The notes: generated by a model from the letters alone, not told the origin. A DNA stretch of 64,000 nucleotides from Cryphonectria parasitica EP155 (GCF_011745365.1 NW_024468914.1:2068001-2132000); one strand, 5' to 3'; shown: positions 1-12,167, numbered from the stretch's first letter. A program made the numbers and translations.

Positions 1-891
1 GTCTGGCCTGAAGCCTCCTATCCCTCCCCCGAATGCCCTATCAACAGCATCTGTATGCAGAAGCTAATAGCTGGAGGAGAAGGCGCAGGGCAGAGCAGCT
101 GCAGGTCTCGGTGCTAGGGATAGGTGAAGAGCGCGCTAGCGAGCAGCCTGACAAGGGCGGAGCCTGGAGAACGCTCAGCAGCAACTCAGGACTTGTGAAC
201 ATGTGGAGAGAGAGAGAGAGAAAGGGTAAGAGGGTATGTATCTTCTGCTAGTGAGCAGTTCTAGAGCATCATCACCACAGCTCCGAGCATTCTTTCAAGC
301 ATGGTTATTATCCTAGCAGGGCTGGGTGCAGCAGCGCAGTCTGGTTGATGTGCTCCGTGGGGTTTTAGCAGGATGGTTATTATTCTGAAAGGGCTGAGTA
401 TATCAGCGCTGTCTAGCAAGGCCGAAGCTTGAGATTCTCTTCAGCATAGCAGCTTTCCATCACATGAAAGCAAGCTAGATCAACAGGAAGCTAATTCGGA
501 TGCAAGCAAGCATGTTATAGTTCAATTGATCTGAGCTTCTGCTGCTTGGATGATCATCTCATGCTCCTCAGACTTGAGAATAATCTAGCACTTCGTAGCA
601 ACAAGATCCATCTCATGACTTCTAGCCGAAATCACGATCTTTTTGTTTTAGGCTATAAAGCAAATTCTTACGCTCCATCAGCCCATGCATATCTCTGGGT
701 TTCAGGCCTTGGTATTCTGACGAGAATGATCTGTATGCATAACTTCTCCTAGTCCTTTGGGCCTCAATGAGCTTTATATATTACTTCAACTCCAGATCTT
801 GCACAGTCTGGCTATCTATACCAAGGTCAGCTTGTTCCTACAATACATGCAGTATTAGATAATGATCAGCTCACCTTGGATAGTGCCTTCA
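1..891. other. no supported gene
   Basis: I see no convincing coding sequence here. Two stretches near 300-345 and 370-415 share a degenerate unit (ATGGTTATTAT...AGGGCTG...CAGCGC...GTCT) that differs mainly by C/T and G/A changes, so this may be a decayed duplicated repeat. Confidence 0.4.
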
Positions 892-1108
892 TTATTCTTC
901 GTGAATAAAAGCGAGAAGATCTGTACGTATCTTTGGAGCTGAGAGATTCGTTGAAGTATTCTTTATCAATGTTAGCTGCAATACCGTCTTGAGGGGATGC
1001 AGCGATGCGATAGGATTATCTATGGACTTGAGTAACCCGTTCCAAGCGTCATTAGCAAGTATAATCTCGGCCTTCACGTTTTCAGGCGCTCGTTGGAGCT
1101 GCTCTCGA
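892..1108 (-). pseudogene. possible coding fragment, function unknown
   Basis: The minus strand is open for about 70 codons with plausible protein-like composition (reading ...AEIILANDAWNGLL... and ending ...LLAFIHEE). It joins GC-rich sequence upstream that does not look like the same gene. I do not recognise the family. It may be the tail of a decayed gene or chance. Confidence 0.2.
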
Positions 1109-1554
1109 CCTCTCGCCCACCCGCCGCGGCGAGACCAAGACGTGCCGGCGTGTCGAGAGGCGGCGCGGGAGGCCGGCGTCTCTTTCGGACTGCAGCTGGA
1201 GACGACTATGATGCCGGCCCGGCCTGATCTCGTCGCCATCACGCCGACTCCTTGTCCTGTTCAGCCTCGTCCTCCCTCACAGATTCCATCTTCCCTCGCG
1301 GCCGGCTTCTCTCACCTCTCTCATCTCTCCGGCGCAGGGGCATCTGTTCTGTTCAGCGGGGTAGTTGATGTATATTCTATATGCATCTGACAATACAAAG
1401 AAAAAAGCAGTATATGGTACATTCTATATGCGCCGGACCCTACAAAGGAAATTCCCCAACAGCCATCACCTGACTCATGCAGCAGCAGCAGCAGTCCCCA
1501 CAGCCCCGGGACCGGCGCTGGGTCTTATCGCCTCTGTCCTCAGCCTCGTGACCG

Positions 1555-2960
1555 TCACACAGTCTCGTCTCCACCCTCGGCCTCGGCGGCCGGCCGGCGC
1601 TGCTGCTCCCGCCAGTGGTCCCTCAGCTGGTCCCTCAGCTGGTGAGACTGCTCCATGGCGTGGTCCTGTGCGTTCCGCAGCGCCCTTCGGCCCCTGCTGA
1701 AGTCCTGGTGGGTGCCTATGAGCATTGTTGAGCTGATGGGGTACTGGTGGTACTCAGTCGTGCCATCTACAGAGGATGTCCTGGCATAGTGCGCAAACAG
1801 GCGGAGGTCTGTGCCGTCCGAGGTAAAAGTTGTAACCTGTGCATGCCCGGGAGGATCAGGCGTTCCGAGATACAAGAGAGCTTGGTTCCTCGCATAGACA
1901 AGACAGGCTCCATCATAACCGCTCTGCCGCGTGGCTCTTATCGCTTTCCCAGGGCCTTTCCACTCGCCAGCTAGATGTGGCAGAGTTATGGGATTATGGT
2001 CGTTCTTGTAAAGAATAGCTCCGTTGAGCTGCTCATCAACCGGGAATGGCATGAATGCACTTCGTTCAAGACCCTGGATGTAATCAGGCTGCGGCGCAGA
2101 CAGGCTGTTATTAAACCCAAGATCTGGTGGATAGCCTGTGAATGGCCGATTACGCTCATCGATATAACCTTTTGAATAATCTTCCTTCAGCAGAAGTTGG
2201 CTCGCAGCAGTTATGCCAGCCTCGTTGTGAACTTTCTCAACCTTGTAACTATATTTCTCGAAGGTTGATTTAGTGGGCGAGGCTGAAATGCGGGATGCAG
2301 CATACTGTTGGCGGAGTTCGTCGAGGTTCGCAGGAGGTCTGGAGTCCGGGTAGAGGAAGATGCCATTCTTTCGAGCCTGAGCAGCAAAGCCGGGCGCTGT
2401 GCTCGAGATCGAGCTTGTGTTGCTGGTCGTGGCATCAGGGAGGCCCGATGCACCGGCACCCTTCTCCCCAGTCGTCCTGTCGAGCAGGGCGAGGTTCTTG
2501 CGCGTCAGCGGCGCCCGCCTGCACAGACACGTGGCTCCAGCGGCCTGCGCTGGTGGGTCCGCAGCCTTGGGCGCGAGGGAGGGCGGGTTCGGAGGCTTGG
2601 GAGGTGTGCGAGCTGCCTGCTTGAGTCACAACCCCGTCAGCTAGTGTCTTGCAGAAAGAAGAAAAGGGATCGTTTCGTGCATACCTTGGCTGCCTCTCCT
2701 GCCTCGTCGTCCTCAGCCCTGGGTGCTCGTGTGTCCGGGAACTTCTGCGCAGGATCTTGGAGGCGTCAGCACGGACTCTACACCTCACGGAAACAAGGGC
2801 ACGCTGCTAACATACCTTCGCTCTGGCCCGCGACAGTAATAGTGCTTAGTAGCTGTTCTGAGGAGAGCGTGGGGGGGTTCCGAGAGCGACGGGTTTGCCG
2901 GGTTTGCCGGGTCTGCCGGGTCTGTCGAGTCTGCCGCGTCTTAGCAACTCGGCCTGTCAT
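1555..2960 (-). CDS. three-exon fungal protein with PD...ExK nuclease-like signature
   Basis: I reconstructed three exons, 2960-2816, 2755-2685 and 2616-1555, giving about 425 residues. Intron 1 (60 nt) begins GTATGT and ends CCAAG after a GCTGAC branch site. Intron 2 (68 nt) begins GTATGC and ends AAGCAG. Phases 1 and 0 join cleanly. The N-terminus holds tandem Thr-Arg-Gln triplets encoded by 9-bp DNA repeats. The C-terminal half reads SAPQPDYIQGL, then LPHLAGEWKGPGK, then CLVYARNQALLYLG, then LRLFAHY and EYHQYPI, with a charged helical tail. From memory this matches a widespread ascomycete family of unknown role found in variable regions. The spacing of PD and ExK suggests a restriction-endonuclease-like core, which is my inference. 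A decayed relative lies at 52.0-53.3 kb. No stop interrupts the spliced frame, so the gene may be functional. Confidence 0.8.
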
Positions 2961-2969
2961 GACGAAAAA

Positions 2970-3000
2970 GAGGAGGAGGAGGAGGAGGAGGAGGAGGAGG
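2970..3000. repeat. (AGG)n microsatellite
   Basis: Ten AGG units lie just upstream of the start codon of the minus-strand nuclease-like gene, so on the transcribed strand its promoter or leader carries a CCT tract. Confidence 0.9.
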
Positions 3001-4700
3001 TCTATGTAGAAGATGTCAGCGTGGTCCGGGACGGCTCAGGTCAGGTCTCCAGTTAAGGGGGCTGCAGGACTGGGTCTAGGGCGGGTTGGATGTCGACTTT
3101 GAGAAATGGGATGGGGACTAGCGACGAGAGACATTTTAAAGCCTAGAGGAAACCGGCCGAAAAAGAAGCCTTTGTTTGTGTGGGTTAAGGGCTGCTTTGT
3201 TTTGGCCCCGCAGAGGTCAGGGGATATGAGCCGTGTCTTTATTCATGTGGGCAAGAGGTCCCTTTTGTTCGGGCCTCGCCGACGCCTGGGAGATGCATTG
3301 TCTTTGTTCACTTCCAGCCGGCCCTGGCAAATTATGCAGCTCTCGCGTGGACATCACCCAAGAGGAGTTTTGAGCTGACCAGCCAAACAAGGAGTCTGAT
3401 AATTGGCTGCTGCGTCTGGGAACTGCAGCCAGCAGCCGAGCAAAGGCAGGCGTCGACCTGCTGGCCCGGTGGGATTGTCCTGTAGGAGTGCACAGCAGGA
3501 AACAGCAGGCCTGCACTTTCGTTCTCCTCCTCCTCCTCCTCCTCCTCCTCCTCCTCCTCCTCCTCCTCCTCCTCGTGTGGGCAGGCTGGTGGCCGAAGAA
3601 TACCCACCAGGAGCCAAGGGGTGAGGCCCAGTGTAAGAGACTGCATAACCTGCATCATACAAACTTGGCTCTATCAGTCCTGAAGTCCTGACAGTGGAGG
3701 CTGATTACTGCGGAGTGGAATGCCACAAAGAAAGGGAGAAGAAGGAAGCACAGTGGCAGGCATATGGCATTGGGAGAGAGGACAAAAGGCCAGCCAGTCA
3801 ACTACCAATGAGAGGCGGGTCGGGCGCATCTGTGGACGAGATGAGGAGGAGAGCTGTGATGTTGTCCTGCCACAGACCATCACAGGGCTGCTGGTACGAG
3901 GTGGCAGGGAGAGCTGTTGCTGGAGGAGATGGGCAGCAGTGGGCGGGCCTGCAGCATGCACCTCTGCGCTCAGCTGTGGACGGTGGTGGCTGACAGTGGC
4001 AGCAGCCAGTGGGGCGTGCCCAGGGGTGGATAAGCCCTGCTGATAATTCCTGGGCCATCTCCGCAGTCATCAGGATCGGGCATACCTGCCAGAGAGTGCT
4101 GAAGCACAAATATACTCTCCAGGGACTTGGGCATCGTCTCGCCGAGATAACGTGCTGGAGAACGGGTGCGTTTCCTCGTAACAGGTTATCTGCATGTTGA
4201 AGTCCTGGCACCTGTTTCCCCGCAGCGCTTCCTCGCAGTCCGTCTTGTTCAGTAATATGTAGGCTCTCGTCAAAAAGAGGTCAGGAGGAGGAGAAATACC
4301 CCCCGAGAATATTCTCAGGATTCCGCCCGCCCGCCCAGGCTCGGTCTCAAAGGCAGACAAAAGCAGGTTTGTGATGACCGGCCCGCCCAGCCACGCCGCC
4401 ACGAGAGAAGACAGGGCGAGGTACGTAGCCGAGCGGGACGGAACCAGCTGTCCTGCAGTGCTCCAAGTGTGCTTTGTAACTTTTTGATCTAGTCCATCTC
4501 GAGAATCATTCGAATTCATATGAAGATTATTTCTTCTACAATATCTTCCATGTGTGGAGGAAAGAGTATTAGCTCTTGCTCCCTATCCCTAGGGAGTTGA
4601 CCTTGCAGGTGCCTCTGGGGAGATCAGCTTTGTGATGATCAATAGGCAAAGGCTGCACGACCCAGGATTGTTGAGGAAAGGGCATTTCCATTAGCTCCCA
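3001..4700. other. no supported gene; one unassigned minus-strand ORF
   Basis: The stretch is GC-rich with simple repeats. A minus-strand ORF at 4070-4519 (149 codons) has mixed composition but no motif I know. It could be an exon remnant. I would not annotate it as a gene. Confidence 0.35.
3524..3574. repeat. (CTC)n microsatellite
   Basis: About 17 CTC/TCC units in a row. Several homopolymer-like ORFs (poly-P, poly-L, poly-E, poly-G) arise only from this tract. Confidence 0.95.
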
Positions 4701-4739
4701 TGCATTCTATTAAAATCGATTTGATTATTATAATTTTTC

Positions 4740-5406
4740 TAATTTTAGATTTCTTTTTCCTCTTCCTTCAACAATCAATTTATTCCTTCTATCATCAGAA
4801 TCAACAAAGATGCCTATCACAACACACAGATCCGGGCGATCTTCTCCTCTTCTCGAATGCTGTTCTTTGAGACCCAGGCCAAACACTCGTTCACCAGATT
4901 AGTCACTGCCTACAACATCGATAACTACCTCCGCGATCTGTTTAGCGAGCGTGCTCATCTGGGATACATGCTCAAGCGATGGAACACCATGTCAGTATGG
5001 GATATGGCAATCCAGAAGAGCGCTGCCGCCTTGACTGACCAAGATTTGAAGGCCGGGCAGAAGACGTGGCTGTACGTCGACAAATAGTTGTTGCAAGAGC
5101 TAGAGATTGGCGACCCTTGCTCAGGAGACCCCGGTGCTCTACGCGGACAGGTCGATCAACCCATATAATAAGCAAAGCCTCGTCAACTAGTTTGGGTGGT
5201 GGTCTATAGCATGCAGTGACCAATACCGGAAGTTTTATGTCATCGGCTCCAAGCCATTATCAATAGATAGCACTAGGGCTCGTCGAAGATTCAAGTTTCC
5301 CAAGTATGGACGATCGGTTGTCAGTGATCCCGATGAAGCTATGAGGACCATTTTGAAAAATCAGGGTGAGGAGGCCAAGCAGGCCCCGAGCGCTGGTCCT
5401 GGGGGG
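4740..5406 (+). pseudogene. decayed gene of unknown function
   Basis: The plus strand is open from about 4740 to the stop at 5085-5087, with good codon-like composition (for example RLVTAYNIDNYLRDLFSER and YMLKRWNTMSVWDMAIQ). After that stop, coding-like text continues in another frame to about 5400 (YADRSINPYNKQSLV, then RKFYVIGSKPLS and PDEAMRTILKNQ) with a further TAG between them. So one gene seems to be broken by a frame change and at least two stops. An unrecognised intron could explain part of this. I do not recognise the family. Confidence 0.4.
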
Positions 5407-6469
5407 CCGCGGCCGCCGCTCCCAGCAGTCGACTGCCCTGCAGCTCTGCACGCTGGCGGTGGTAGTGCATATAGATCCAAGTCAGTGATTAGAAAACCAA
5501 GCTGCTGGTTGAGAAGAGAAGAGAAAAAAGAAAAAAACGTATTGACAGCCCAATCTGGGCGGATCTGGAGACGACCTATAAAGATGCAAGAGCTGCGTAG
5601 GAAAGGCCAGAGAAGGGCACAAGAACATACCAAGAAGATAGAGAGATGGTCGTCTAGCCAGTCCTCGGCGCGCTGGAACATATCGGCCCATGTCAGGGCA
5701 CATCGTCCTGTCATGGTAGGGTCCTGCCTCAACGCATCGTCAGCCTTGTTCTCTAAGAGATGGAGGATAGGTAATCCTTATCGAGTTGTTTTCTTCCATG
5801 GGATGGGTTAGCAGTAACTTACACGCCCGGCCTCGTGCCCTGGCATCAGGTGACCACCCTGGCCGCCCGCCTCAACGAGTTCTTGCACTGCCTGCCTTCC
5901 TGCACTGCCTGTCTTCCAGGCTGGCCGAGATGGCCTCTCTAGCCAGGAGAACACGCAGCGTCCCTGACACCAAGTGGCTAGCCGAGTAGGCAGCTGGCAG
6001 GCTCTCTGCAAGTTCGTCAGCATCCCGCGCGTCTGCGGTCCTGTCTGGTCCGGCGAAGGTCCTCGAGGCGTTCTGGGGCCGGGCTTGGGCTGGGAGGCGA
6101 GCCTGGTAGATACTGCGTGCGGCCAGAGGGGTCAACAAAAGAGGCCAGTGCAGTGTTCGGGGTGGGTGCAGCCGTGCTTACTGAGACATGGCGTGAAGAG
6201 CATCACAGGCCCGGTGCGGGCCTTGGATGTTGCCAGGGCGGGCCTTGAATGTTACCAGGGCGGTGAGAGCCGGGACGATCCATGGCACCTGATGCTAACC
6301 TGCCCGTGACCCATGGTCACTTCTGTATCATGGGCCACGGGCTCGCCCTGGCCATGAAGGCTGGTTCGCCAAGCACGAAGCTGTCCTTGTGGCCTGGGGA
6401 GAAAGGACCCAGAGGAGATCCGAAGGGGGTGGGTGGTGTCGTCCCTTGCCGCCGCACCTTCCGCCACCA

Positions 6470-6600
6470 CAACCATCGCCACCACCAGCGGCGGCCACAG
6501 ATTCTGGTCAATGTTGATGGCGTCAGCCCTGAGCCGCAGATCCTCCGACAGGAGAGTACCAACCTTGTTGAAGCGCAAGCAGCCATGCTTGATTGCTGAC
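6470..6600 (-). pseudogene. possible HET-domain scrap
   Basis: The minus strand reads RFNKVGTLLSEDLRLRADAINIDQN. HET (heterokaryon incompatibility) domains contain a signature like LWADAICINQ or LWADAICIDQ. Here the Trp is Arg and the Cys is Asn, and the flanking sequence does not continue as a HET domain. At most this is a degraded fragment, and chance cannot be excluded. Confidence 0.25.
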
Positions 6601-7844
6601 CTGGCTGTTCACCGTGGTATGCCACGCGCGCCGCGACACGCACCCAGCGACGGATTAGTGCCTCGGGGGGCCCGAGGCCAGCGAGCGGGCATAGCTGTAC
6701 AAGCTCCTGCGGGAGCTGTCAGCCCTCGGGCCGCATGATACGCGGGTGGCTAGGTAGTATAGGAGCACCAGCGCTGGTGTGGGTTGGCGTGGGCAGGTGT
6801 GGGCAGGTGTAAACGAAAGAGGCCAGCACATGAGCAGGATATAAGTATTTGTCCTGGCTATGCTCTTCGGTTTATGTAGGCATATGCTGCTGCTGAAGTT
6901 CCTTGTCAAGGGCCTTGGGGATAGTCTGTAACATGTTGCTGCAGGGTGTCGAGGACTATAGGGAGAAGAGAGCAAAGTCAGTAGGAGCTTATCTTGTAGG
7001 AATAATCATCCTGATATCCTGACAGGCCATGGAACAAGCTGACATAGATGAACAAGAGGGAGGTCTTGTGGAATGGATATCCTGATAGTTTAGGAACATG
7101 CCGATGTAGGTGGACAAGGTGTAGGTAGATGTCGAGGTGTGACTACCAAAGAGGACCTGTTGTCTCCATCAGCATATATTGTTGCAGATCCCATCTTTTC
7201 TTTATGAGGGATTGTTCCAATAGCAGCATTGTTGCAGGTCTTAGCACCTTTTGTCCATTCAACCCCCTCTTCATGATGACCCCCCTGCACAAGTTTGTAT
7301 CGCTGGGCTCTTGAGGTCAAAATGCCGAACCAAAACAGCCTGGCGTGGCTGGTATTGTCTCTCGTATGTGCCCTCGTTTGGCGTGTAGCGGTTCCAGCCC
7401 AGGGCGTATGGGCTCTTGTAGTACGTGCCACTGCTGTCTTGTGTGGCCATGTGGTGTCTTGTCGTGTAACGGGGCTATGCACTGTCAGCCCAGGCCATGA
7501 GGCCGTTTGTGATATGGAATATGTACGGGTGCACCACCGCCCATGGACAGCCCTCGTCTCTCCCCCACAGTGGCACCTGATCTGAGATGTGTCGGCGGCC
7601 CGTGGACCTGTGTCACTAGGGCTGGGCATCTGCAGCTCAGCTCTCCTGGCACCGGCAGGCACTGCTTATGGTACTTGCTTCTGCAGCAGCGCAGGAGGGA
7701 GGGAAGGAGAGATGCATGCCTGAGGACAGACAGCACGCACAAAAACAAATAATTATAAAGTCCCTCTGCCCTGCACCTTTCTACTTTCTTACCAACCACC
7801 ACCACCGCACGCCACCACAGCAGCTGGCGGCCAGTAGTGGTCAG

Positions 7845-7866
7845 CATACACACACACACACACACC
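7845..7866. repeat. (AC)n microsatellite
   Basis: About 11 AC dinucleotides in a row. Confidence 0.9.
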
Positions 7867-8532
7867 CACCCCTCGAGATGGCCCTACGGCCGCCGCGCCG
7901 AGGACAGCAGGGATGACACGCGCGACACTCATGGCGACGCCGCCTCCTTCGCCGCCCAGCTGGACCTACCAGATGAGTTCCTGGCCCCGCAGCCCCTTGC
8001 GAACCGCCTCTGGGACCCGCCCATCGCCCAGAGGGATGACACGACCTGGGGGAGAGCGGGAGGGAGAGCGGGAGGGGGGGCGCCATAGGGATGGGGGCCA
8101 CGGAGGCGGGCATGTAGAAGGGCGTGAGGCGGACGGGCGGCGTGACGCTAAACAGCGCCAAGGAGCACTGGAGGTTACTCGGGCTCGTCGATGTAGCGCT
8201 GCGGGAGAGCCTTGAATGTGTCGATCCCGCTGTCAGTCAGGCTGCCGGACCTGCCAGCAGACATCGCCGGCTGTGCTGCTCCTTCTTCTTCTTGATGTCA
8301 CCGATGGGGATGATGATGAGTGCCTGTGTGACAGGGGGGAGAGGAGAGAAGGAGAGGTGGGAGGAGGGGGGGGGATGGGGAGGCGGAGGACCTGTGGCTT
8401 ACAGAAAAGAAAAGGGGGGGGGGTGGTGTGTTGGAAAAAGCAACTCGAGGGCTGGCCAGCGGACACACACAGTCTGCATGCCCTTCTTGTCCCTTGTATT
8501 GCACAGCAAATTACTTCTACCTTGTGTGTACA

Positions 8533-10080
8533 ATGGACATTCCAACTGAATCACCCGTTGATACCGTCGAAGCCTCTAGGTATGACAACTTCAGGTTTGT
8601 AAGGCGGCGTAATAGCCCCCGAATCCATCAAGATTCCAGGCATCGAGACATCTTCTGGGTCCGAACAATATGCAGCTCTCCGGATAGCAGAGTAAGGGGA
8701 TTGAACAAGCTGAGGGCAGTTCTGGAGTCAGGCTGATACTGCAGTAGCCTCAGGCGGCAACTAACAACAAATGCTCTTGATGCTAAAGCTCTCTGCTCGA
8801 GATTATTGTTCGTCTGTTCCTTCTTTTCATATATATCCCCCTTATACTAATGCTGTGATAGTGCAGGACAATAACATCGTCTCCAGACGAGGATGAAGAC
8901 GACCAAGAATCTCGCCTGCTCGAGGCTCATGCGCGAGAAGAGCTTGAAGGCGATGGCTGTCCTGCCTGTTACCCACCAGAACTCAACATCCCCGTACGAA
9001 ACCCAATAGATACCGACCGATAATAGAGTACTGGCAATCATTCTCATCGACAGGCGATGTGGTACTTTGTGCTCAAAGAGAAGATTGGCGGAAGTCTCGA
9101 GCGTTTCAACAAAGTTTCCGGAACCGGTTTCAACACAATTCGTTCGGCATGTTTGTGGCTAGTGTTTGCGAACGTCAGCGGAGGAACGGACTCGGTAGCC
9201 ATGTCCAGTTGCTGTTGGACCCGCAGCAGCAGAGCCAGCAGCAGACTTGGATCGAGTTTCAGGACTACCATCTTGCCTGCTATGGGCAGTTCCGGAAGAA
9301 GCGAGACAGACTGGAAAAGTTGCGCGATTCCCAGAAACAAGCTGGTGCTACGGACTTGGAAGGTTCTGGACACTCAGCACGCAGCGGAAAATCTATTCAG
9401 GGACGCCTCGAATTTGCGGAACGAACTCTGCGGTCGCACGAGATCCTCCCGGGGTGGATCGAGCAACAACAGCTCATGGTGGATTCATGGCCCTCTTCCC
9501 TTTGTCAGGGAGACTGACGACCAGAGTGCCGCCCGCATTGAGAGCTATACCAAGAGTCTCCTCTTATCAGCGCTGGTCAGGGCAATCAGACATTTCTACA
9601 GTCCGAGACAAGATCAGAGTATCGAAACCCACGCTCAAGAGTTCAAATATACAGCCCCAGGCGTTGAAAACTTCGAAATCCAAGCCTGTCATTGTGAACT
9701 TGGATGTCACGATACTAGACTGCACTCAACAAAGACCGGAGCATCAAGGAATGAAGCTCCTGTAACAAAGAGAAGCTACTCAGCCCCCTCAACTAATATT
9801 GCCCACAGATAAGCAGACCCGGGGCTGAGCACAAGCTCAGCGCCAGTTGACCTAACTGCAATTATAATCTGAACCTGATGCCTTTAGAACCCGGAGTAGG
9901 AGAATATCAAGGCCGCCAGTGAGACGGTCAGTTACCTGACAGCTAACAATTTACCCCACAATATTTATAACACTCAGGAATGACAACTGGATAGATGTCT
10001 CACAGAAAGAGGAAAAGAGCCAAGGGAGGTTTACAGCTACGTATTGATACCATTGATAGGATGACAATAGTAACAAGGAT
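8533..10080 (+). pseudogene. transposon-associated fungal gene, copy 1, frameshifted
   Basis: An ATG at 8533 opens 67 codons (MDIPTESPVDTVEASRY...). After a gap, an acidic stretch (SPDEDEDDQESRLLEAHA, then CPACYPPELNIPVRNP) reaches a stop near 9020. In the next frame the text continues as IIEYWQSFSS...LCAQREDWRK...HVQLLLDPQQQSQQQTWIEF to 9517. The region from about 9507 onward is repeated at 33.4-33.9 kb, including the 3' flank (CAATTTACCCCACAATAT). From memory, such ORFs are common in ascomycete genomes and multicopy, and end in TRSGR-like basic motifs, so I infer a transposon passenger or retroelement-derived gene. This copy has at least one frameshift near 9020 and several stops in its 3' half. 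Confidence 0.6.
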
Positions 10081-11380
10081 AATTCACCCTATTATCAGGT
10101 AAAACTAAGGGAGTTCGACAGAGACTATTATTATACCTAGATAGATATATCATTAGTAGTTAAATATTAAAACCCTTGCAATTTCAGTAGCTCCAAAAGA
10201 TAGTAAGCACTGCTCTTGTTAATATAATAAACCTTTAAAGCACCTAAAGAATCTTCAGATTACTTCAGTACTCATTACAGCCATATTCCATCATGTTAGA
10301 TCTGCCAACCTAGCTAGCGTCTGCTCCCGCTTATTCCGTATAACATCCAGCGACTCGCCGCTACTTGATGGAATGGCCAAGGTAGCAATGCACACATTAT
10401 CACCTGCTAGATAGACTCCAGGAAGTGTAGCTTTTGGAACTACCAGTTTCGTGCCATATTGCGGGATGCGTCATAATTGGCTGTGGTCTGGGAGGTTGGC
10501 CACCGACGGACGCTTTTCCCTCTAGACACCCACACCGTTCTTCCAGAGCTCATTCACAACAGCGATCAGATGCATCGGGAAGCGTCTACTATCTTCATCA
10601 AATCGACAAGCACGCCTGCGATCGAACCATGTCTCACGAGGATCTCAACCATCAGATCAGGCATATATACGACAGCCCAGCTAGGTCAGCTCGTGAGAGA
10701 TCGTAAGAATGAGACACCGGAATCCGAGTATGACTATATTCCTCCCCTGCACTCGTTCAAGGTGGAATGCGTAGTGTTAACGACCGACATGGCGTTAGCA
10801 AAAAATGTCTTAGTACCGATTTTGTTATATATAGGGATAGGAAACGTATCTTGCGAGTTATGAATGAATCTGATAATGCCGAGCTGCTTGTATAATATGG
10901 GGAATATAATGAATCCAATGCTATCTATCTCACCAAGGGAGACTGGGATGAGATCCGATATCCTGTCATTATACGCCATCCGAAGTTTACATTCCGCACA
11001 TAGCCTCCCTCTCACAATCGTCATGAATACGCCTCGTTTTAAAAAGACATGTCCAAAAAATTGACCAGCAGATAACTACAAATTAACTAGACTACTTTTG
11101 AGGTTAGTTTTAGTGAAGAGATCAATTAACGACATATAGTTAAACTAATCGTAGTTAATGAGTAGTTAGTTTTAGTTAACCTGTTAACGAAAATATTTAA
11201 CTAATTAACTATTCTTATTTTTAGCATAGCACATCCCAGCTCATCCTGCATGTATCTCGGGTATATATAGACGCAATGCAGCATCAACTGTGTCCATGTC
11301 TCTTCTGACTCTTGCACTTTTCCTTATACCTTCTTGTCTGATCATACTCTTGTCCGAAAGCCAGTCTCATATAATACCAC
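10081..11380. other. AT-rich decayed region, no gene
   Basis: Short ORFs around 10434-10863 lack any motif. From about 11057 to 11225 the DNA is rich in TTAACT/AGTTAA words (many forward and inverted copies), typical of RIP-mutated or transposon-terminal DNA. Confidence 0.4.
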
Positions 11381-11383
11381 CAT

Positions 11384-12167
11384 CATGGACTCTCCAGTAC
11401 GCCCTCGCTACACAATCAGACCACACAGGCAGATTGTAGCATATGCTTGGAACCATACTCAAATGGCAGCATGCTTACCACTGTATCTTGTAGCAAGTTA
11501 TACCAGTTTGCTGATCACTTCTTGATACAATCATTCTGACATATTCTTAGGACATGTGTATCATGCGCATTGCTGGGAGAAGTGGCAAGACGATGGCAAT
11601 GGCAGATGCCCTTTATGCCTCACTGAGCTCAGACCGTCAATATCTTGCAACCTCATCATGTCTCCCGGAAGAGAGGTCATTGAGGCACTGGCGAGGGCTG
11701 AAGCTCTGGAGCTGACCAACGCAAACGCTGAAGAAAGCATCGACCAGGCTCAAGCTACCTACAAAGCAGCATCCGACAATGCAATACGGTGGGCTCAGTC
11801 GAAACGAGCACAGGCAGATACTCTGCAAAGACGGCATGAGGAATTCTGCAAAGGTATGCAGATGATGCTCGAAATGCAGGTAGTGGTCAGCCGAGAAGCT
11901 GGGGCGGAAGCAACGTATTAGAAGGGCATTGCCGAGAAATCTGAATCGGACAATACGGAGTTTCAATCCCAGATCACAGGGTTCCAGAGTGCGATTGATA
12001 GGCTGCGGAGCCATATTGATATCTTATGCCGCGAAAACACAAGACTCTGGTCCGACAACTCGACACTCAAGTCCGACAACACGACACTCAGATCCGACAA
12101 CCGCAAACTCCAGGCTCACGGACCAGGAGGCATTAGGAAGAAACTTACGATAGCGAGGAGTTCTTAA
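11384..12167 (+). pseudogene. RING finger plus coiled-coil protein, interrupted
   Basis: Exon 1 encodes DCSICLEPYSNGS...VSC. A 58-nt intron (11493-11550) begins GCAAGT, has a CTGAC branch site, and ends CTTAG. Exon 2 gives HVYHAHCWEKW...CPLCLTELRP. Together these supply the C-x2-C, C-x-H-x2-H/C and CPLC ligands of a RING domain, known mainly in ubiquitin E3 ligases. A coiled coil follows. A TAG at 11919-11921 interrupts the frame, which then stays open to 12167 with heptad-like SDNSTLKSDNTTLRSDN repeats. The ATG at 11385 is one frame away from the RING frame and no ATG precedes the RING in frame, so the start is lost or lies in a missed exon. TAG in place of CAG fits a C-to-T change in a CpA context. 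Confidence 0.6.
11493..11550 (+). other. probable GC-AG intron in the RING gene
   Basis: The donor GCAAGT fits the GC-AG intron consensus and joins the two RING halves in phase. It could also be an ordinary GT donor changed by mutation. Confidence 0.45.

Larger units (their letters stand above)
5407..8532. other. long stretch without a supported gene
   Basis: Many short ORFs exist on both strands but none has recognisable domains. A 23-bp unit (GCCTTGGATGTTGCCAGGGCG and a variant) is tandemly duplicated near 6216-6263. G-rich tracts occur around 8360-8430. The one motif worth noting, a HET-like scrap, is listed separately. Confidence 0.4.

Noticed and set aside
3332..3662. ORFs with poly-Glu, poly-Gly, poly-Pro or poly-Leu
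   Set aside because: They are translations of one CTC microsatellite in different frames.
5341..5811. 156-codon plus-strand ORF
   Set aside because: Only its first 20 codons continue the decayed gene upstream; the rest is Arg/Lys/Ser-rich without motif.
7090..7662. 190-codon minus-strand ORF
   Set aside because: Thr/Arg/His-rich, low complexity in sense, and no motif; likely chance in GC-rich DNA.
10477..10863. 128-codon plus-strand ORF with IIGCGLGG in a nearby frame
   Set aside because: The glycine motif is in a different frame from the longer ORF and has no dinucleotide-binding context.
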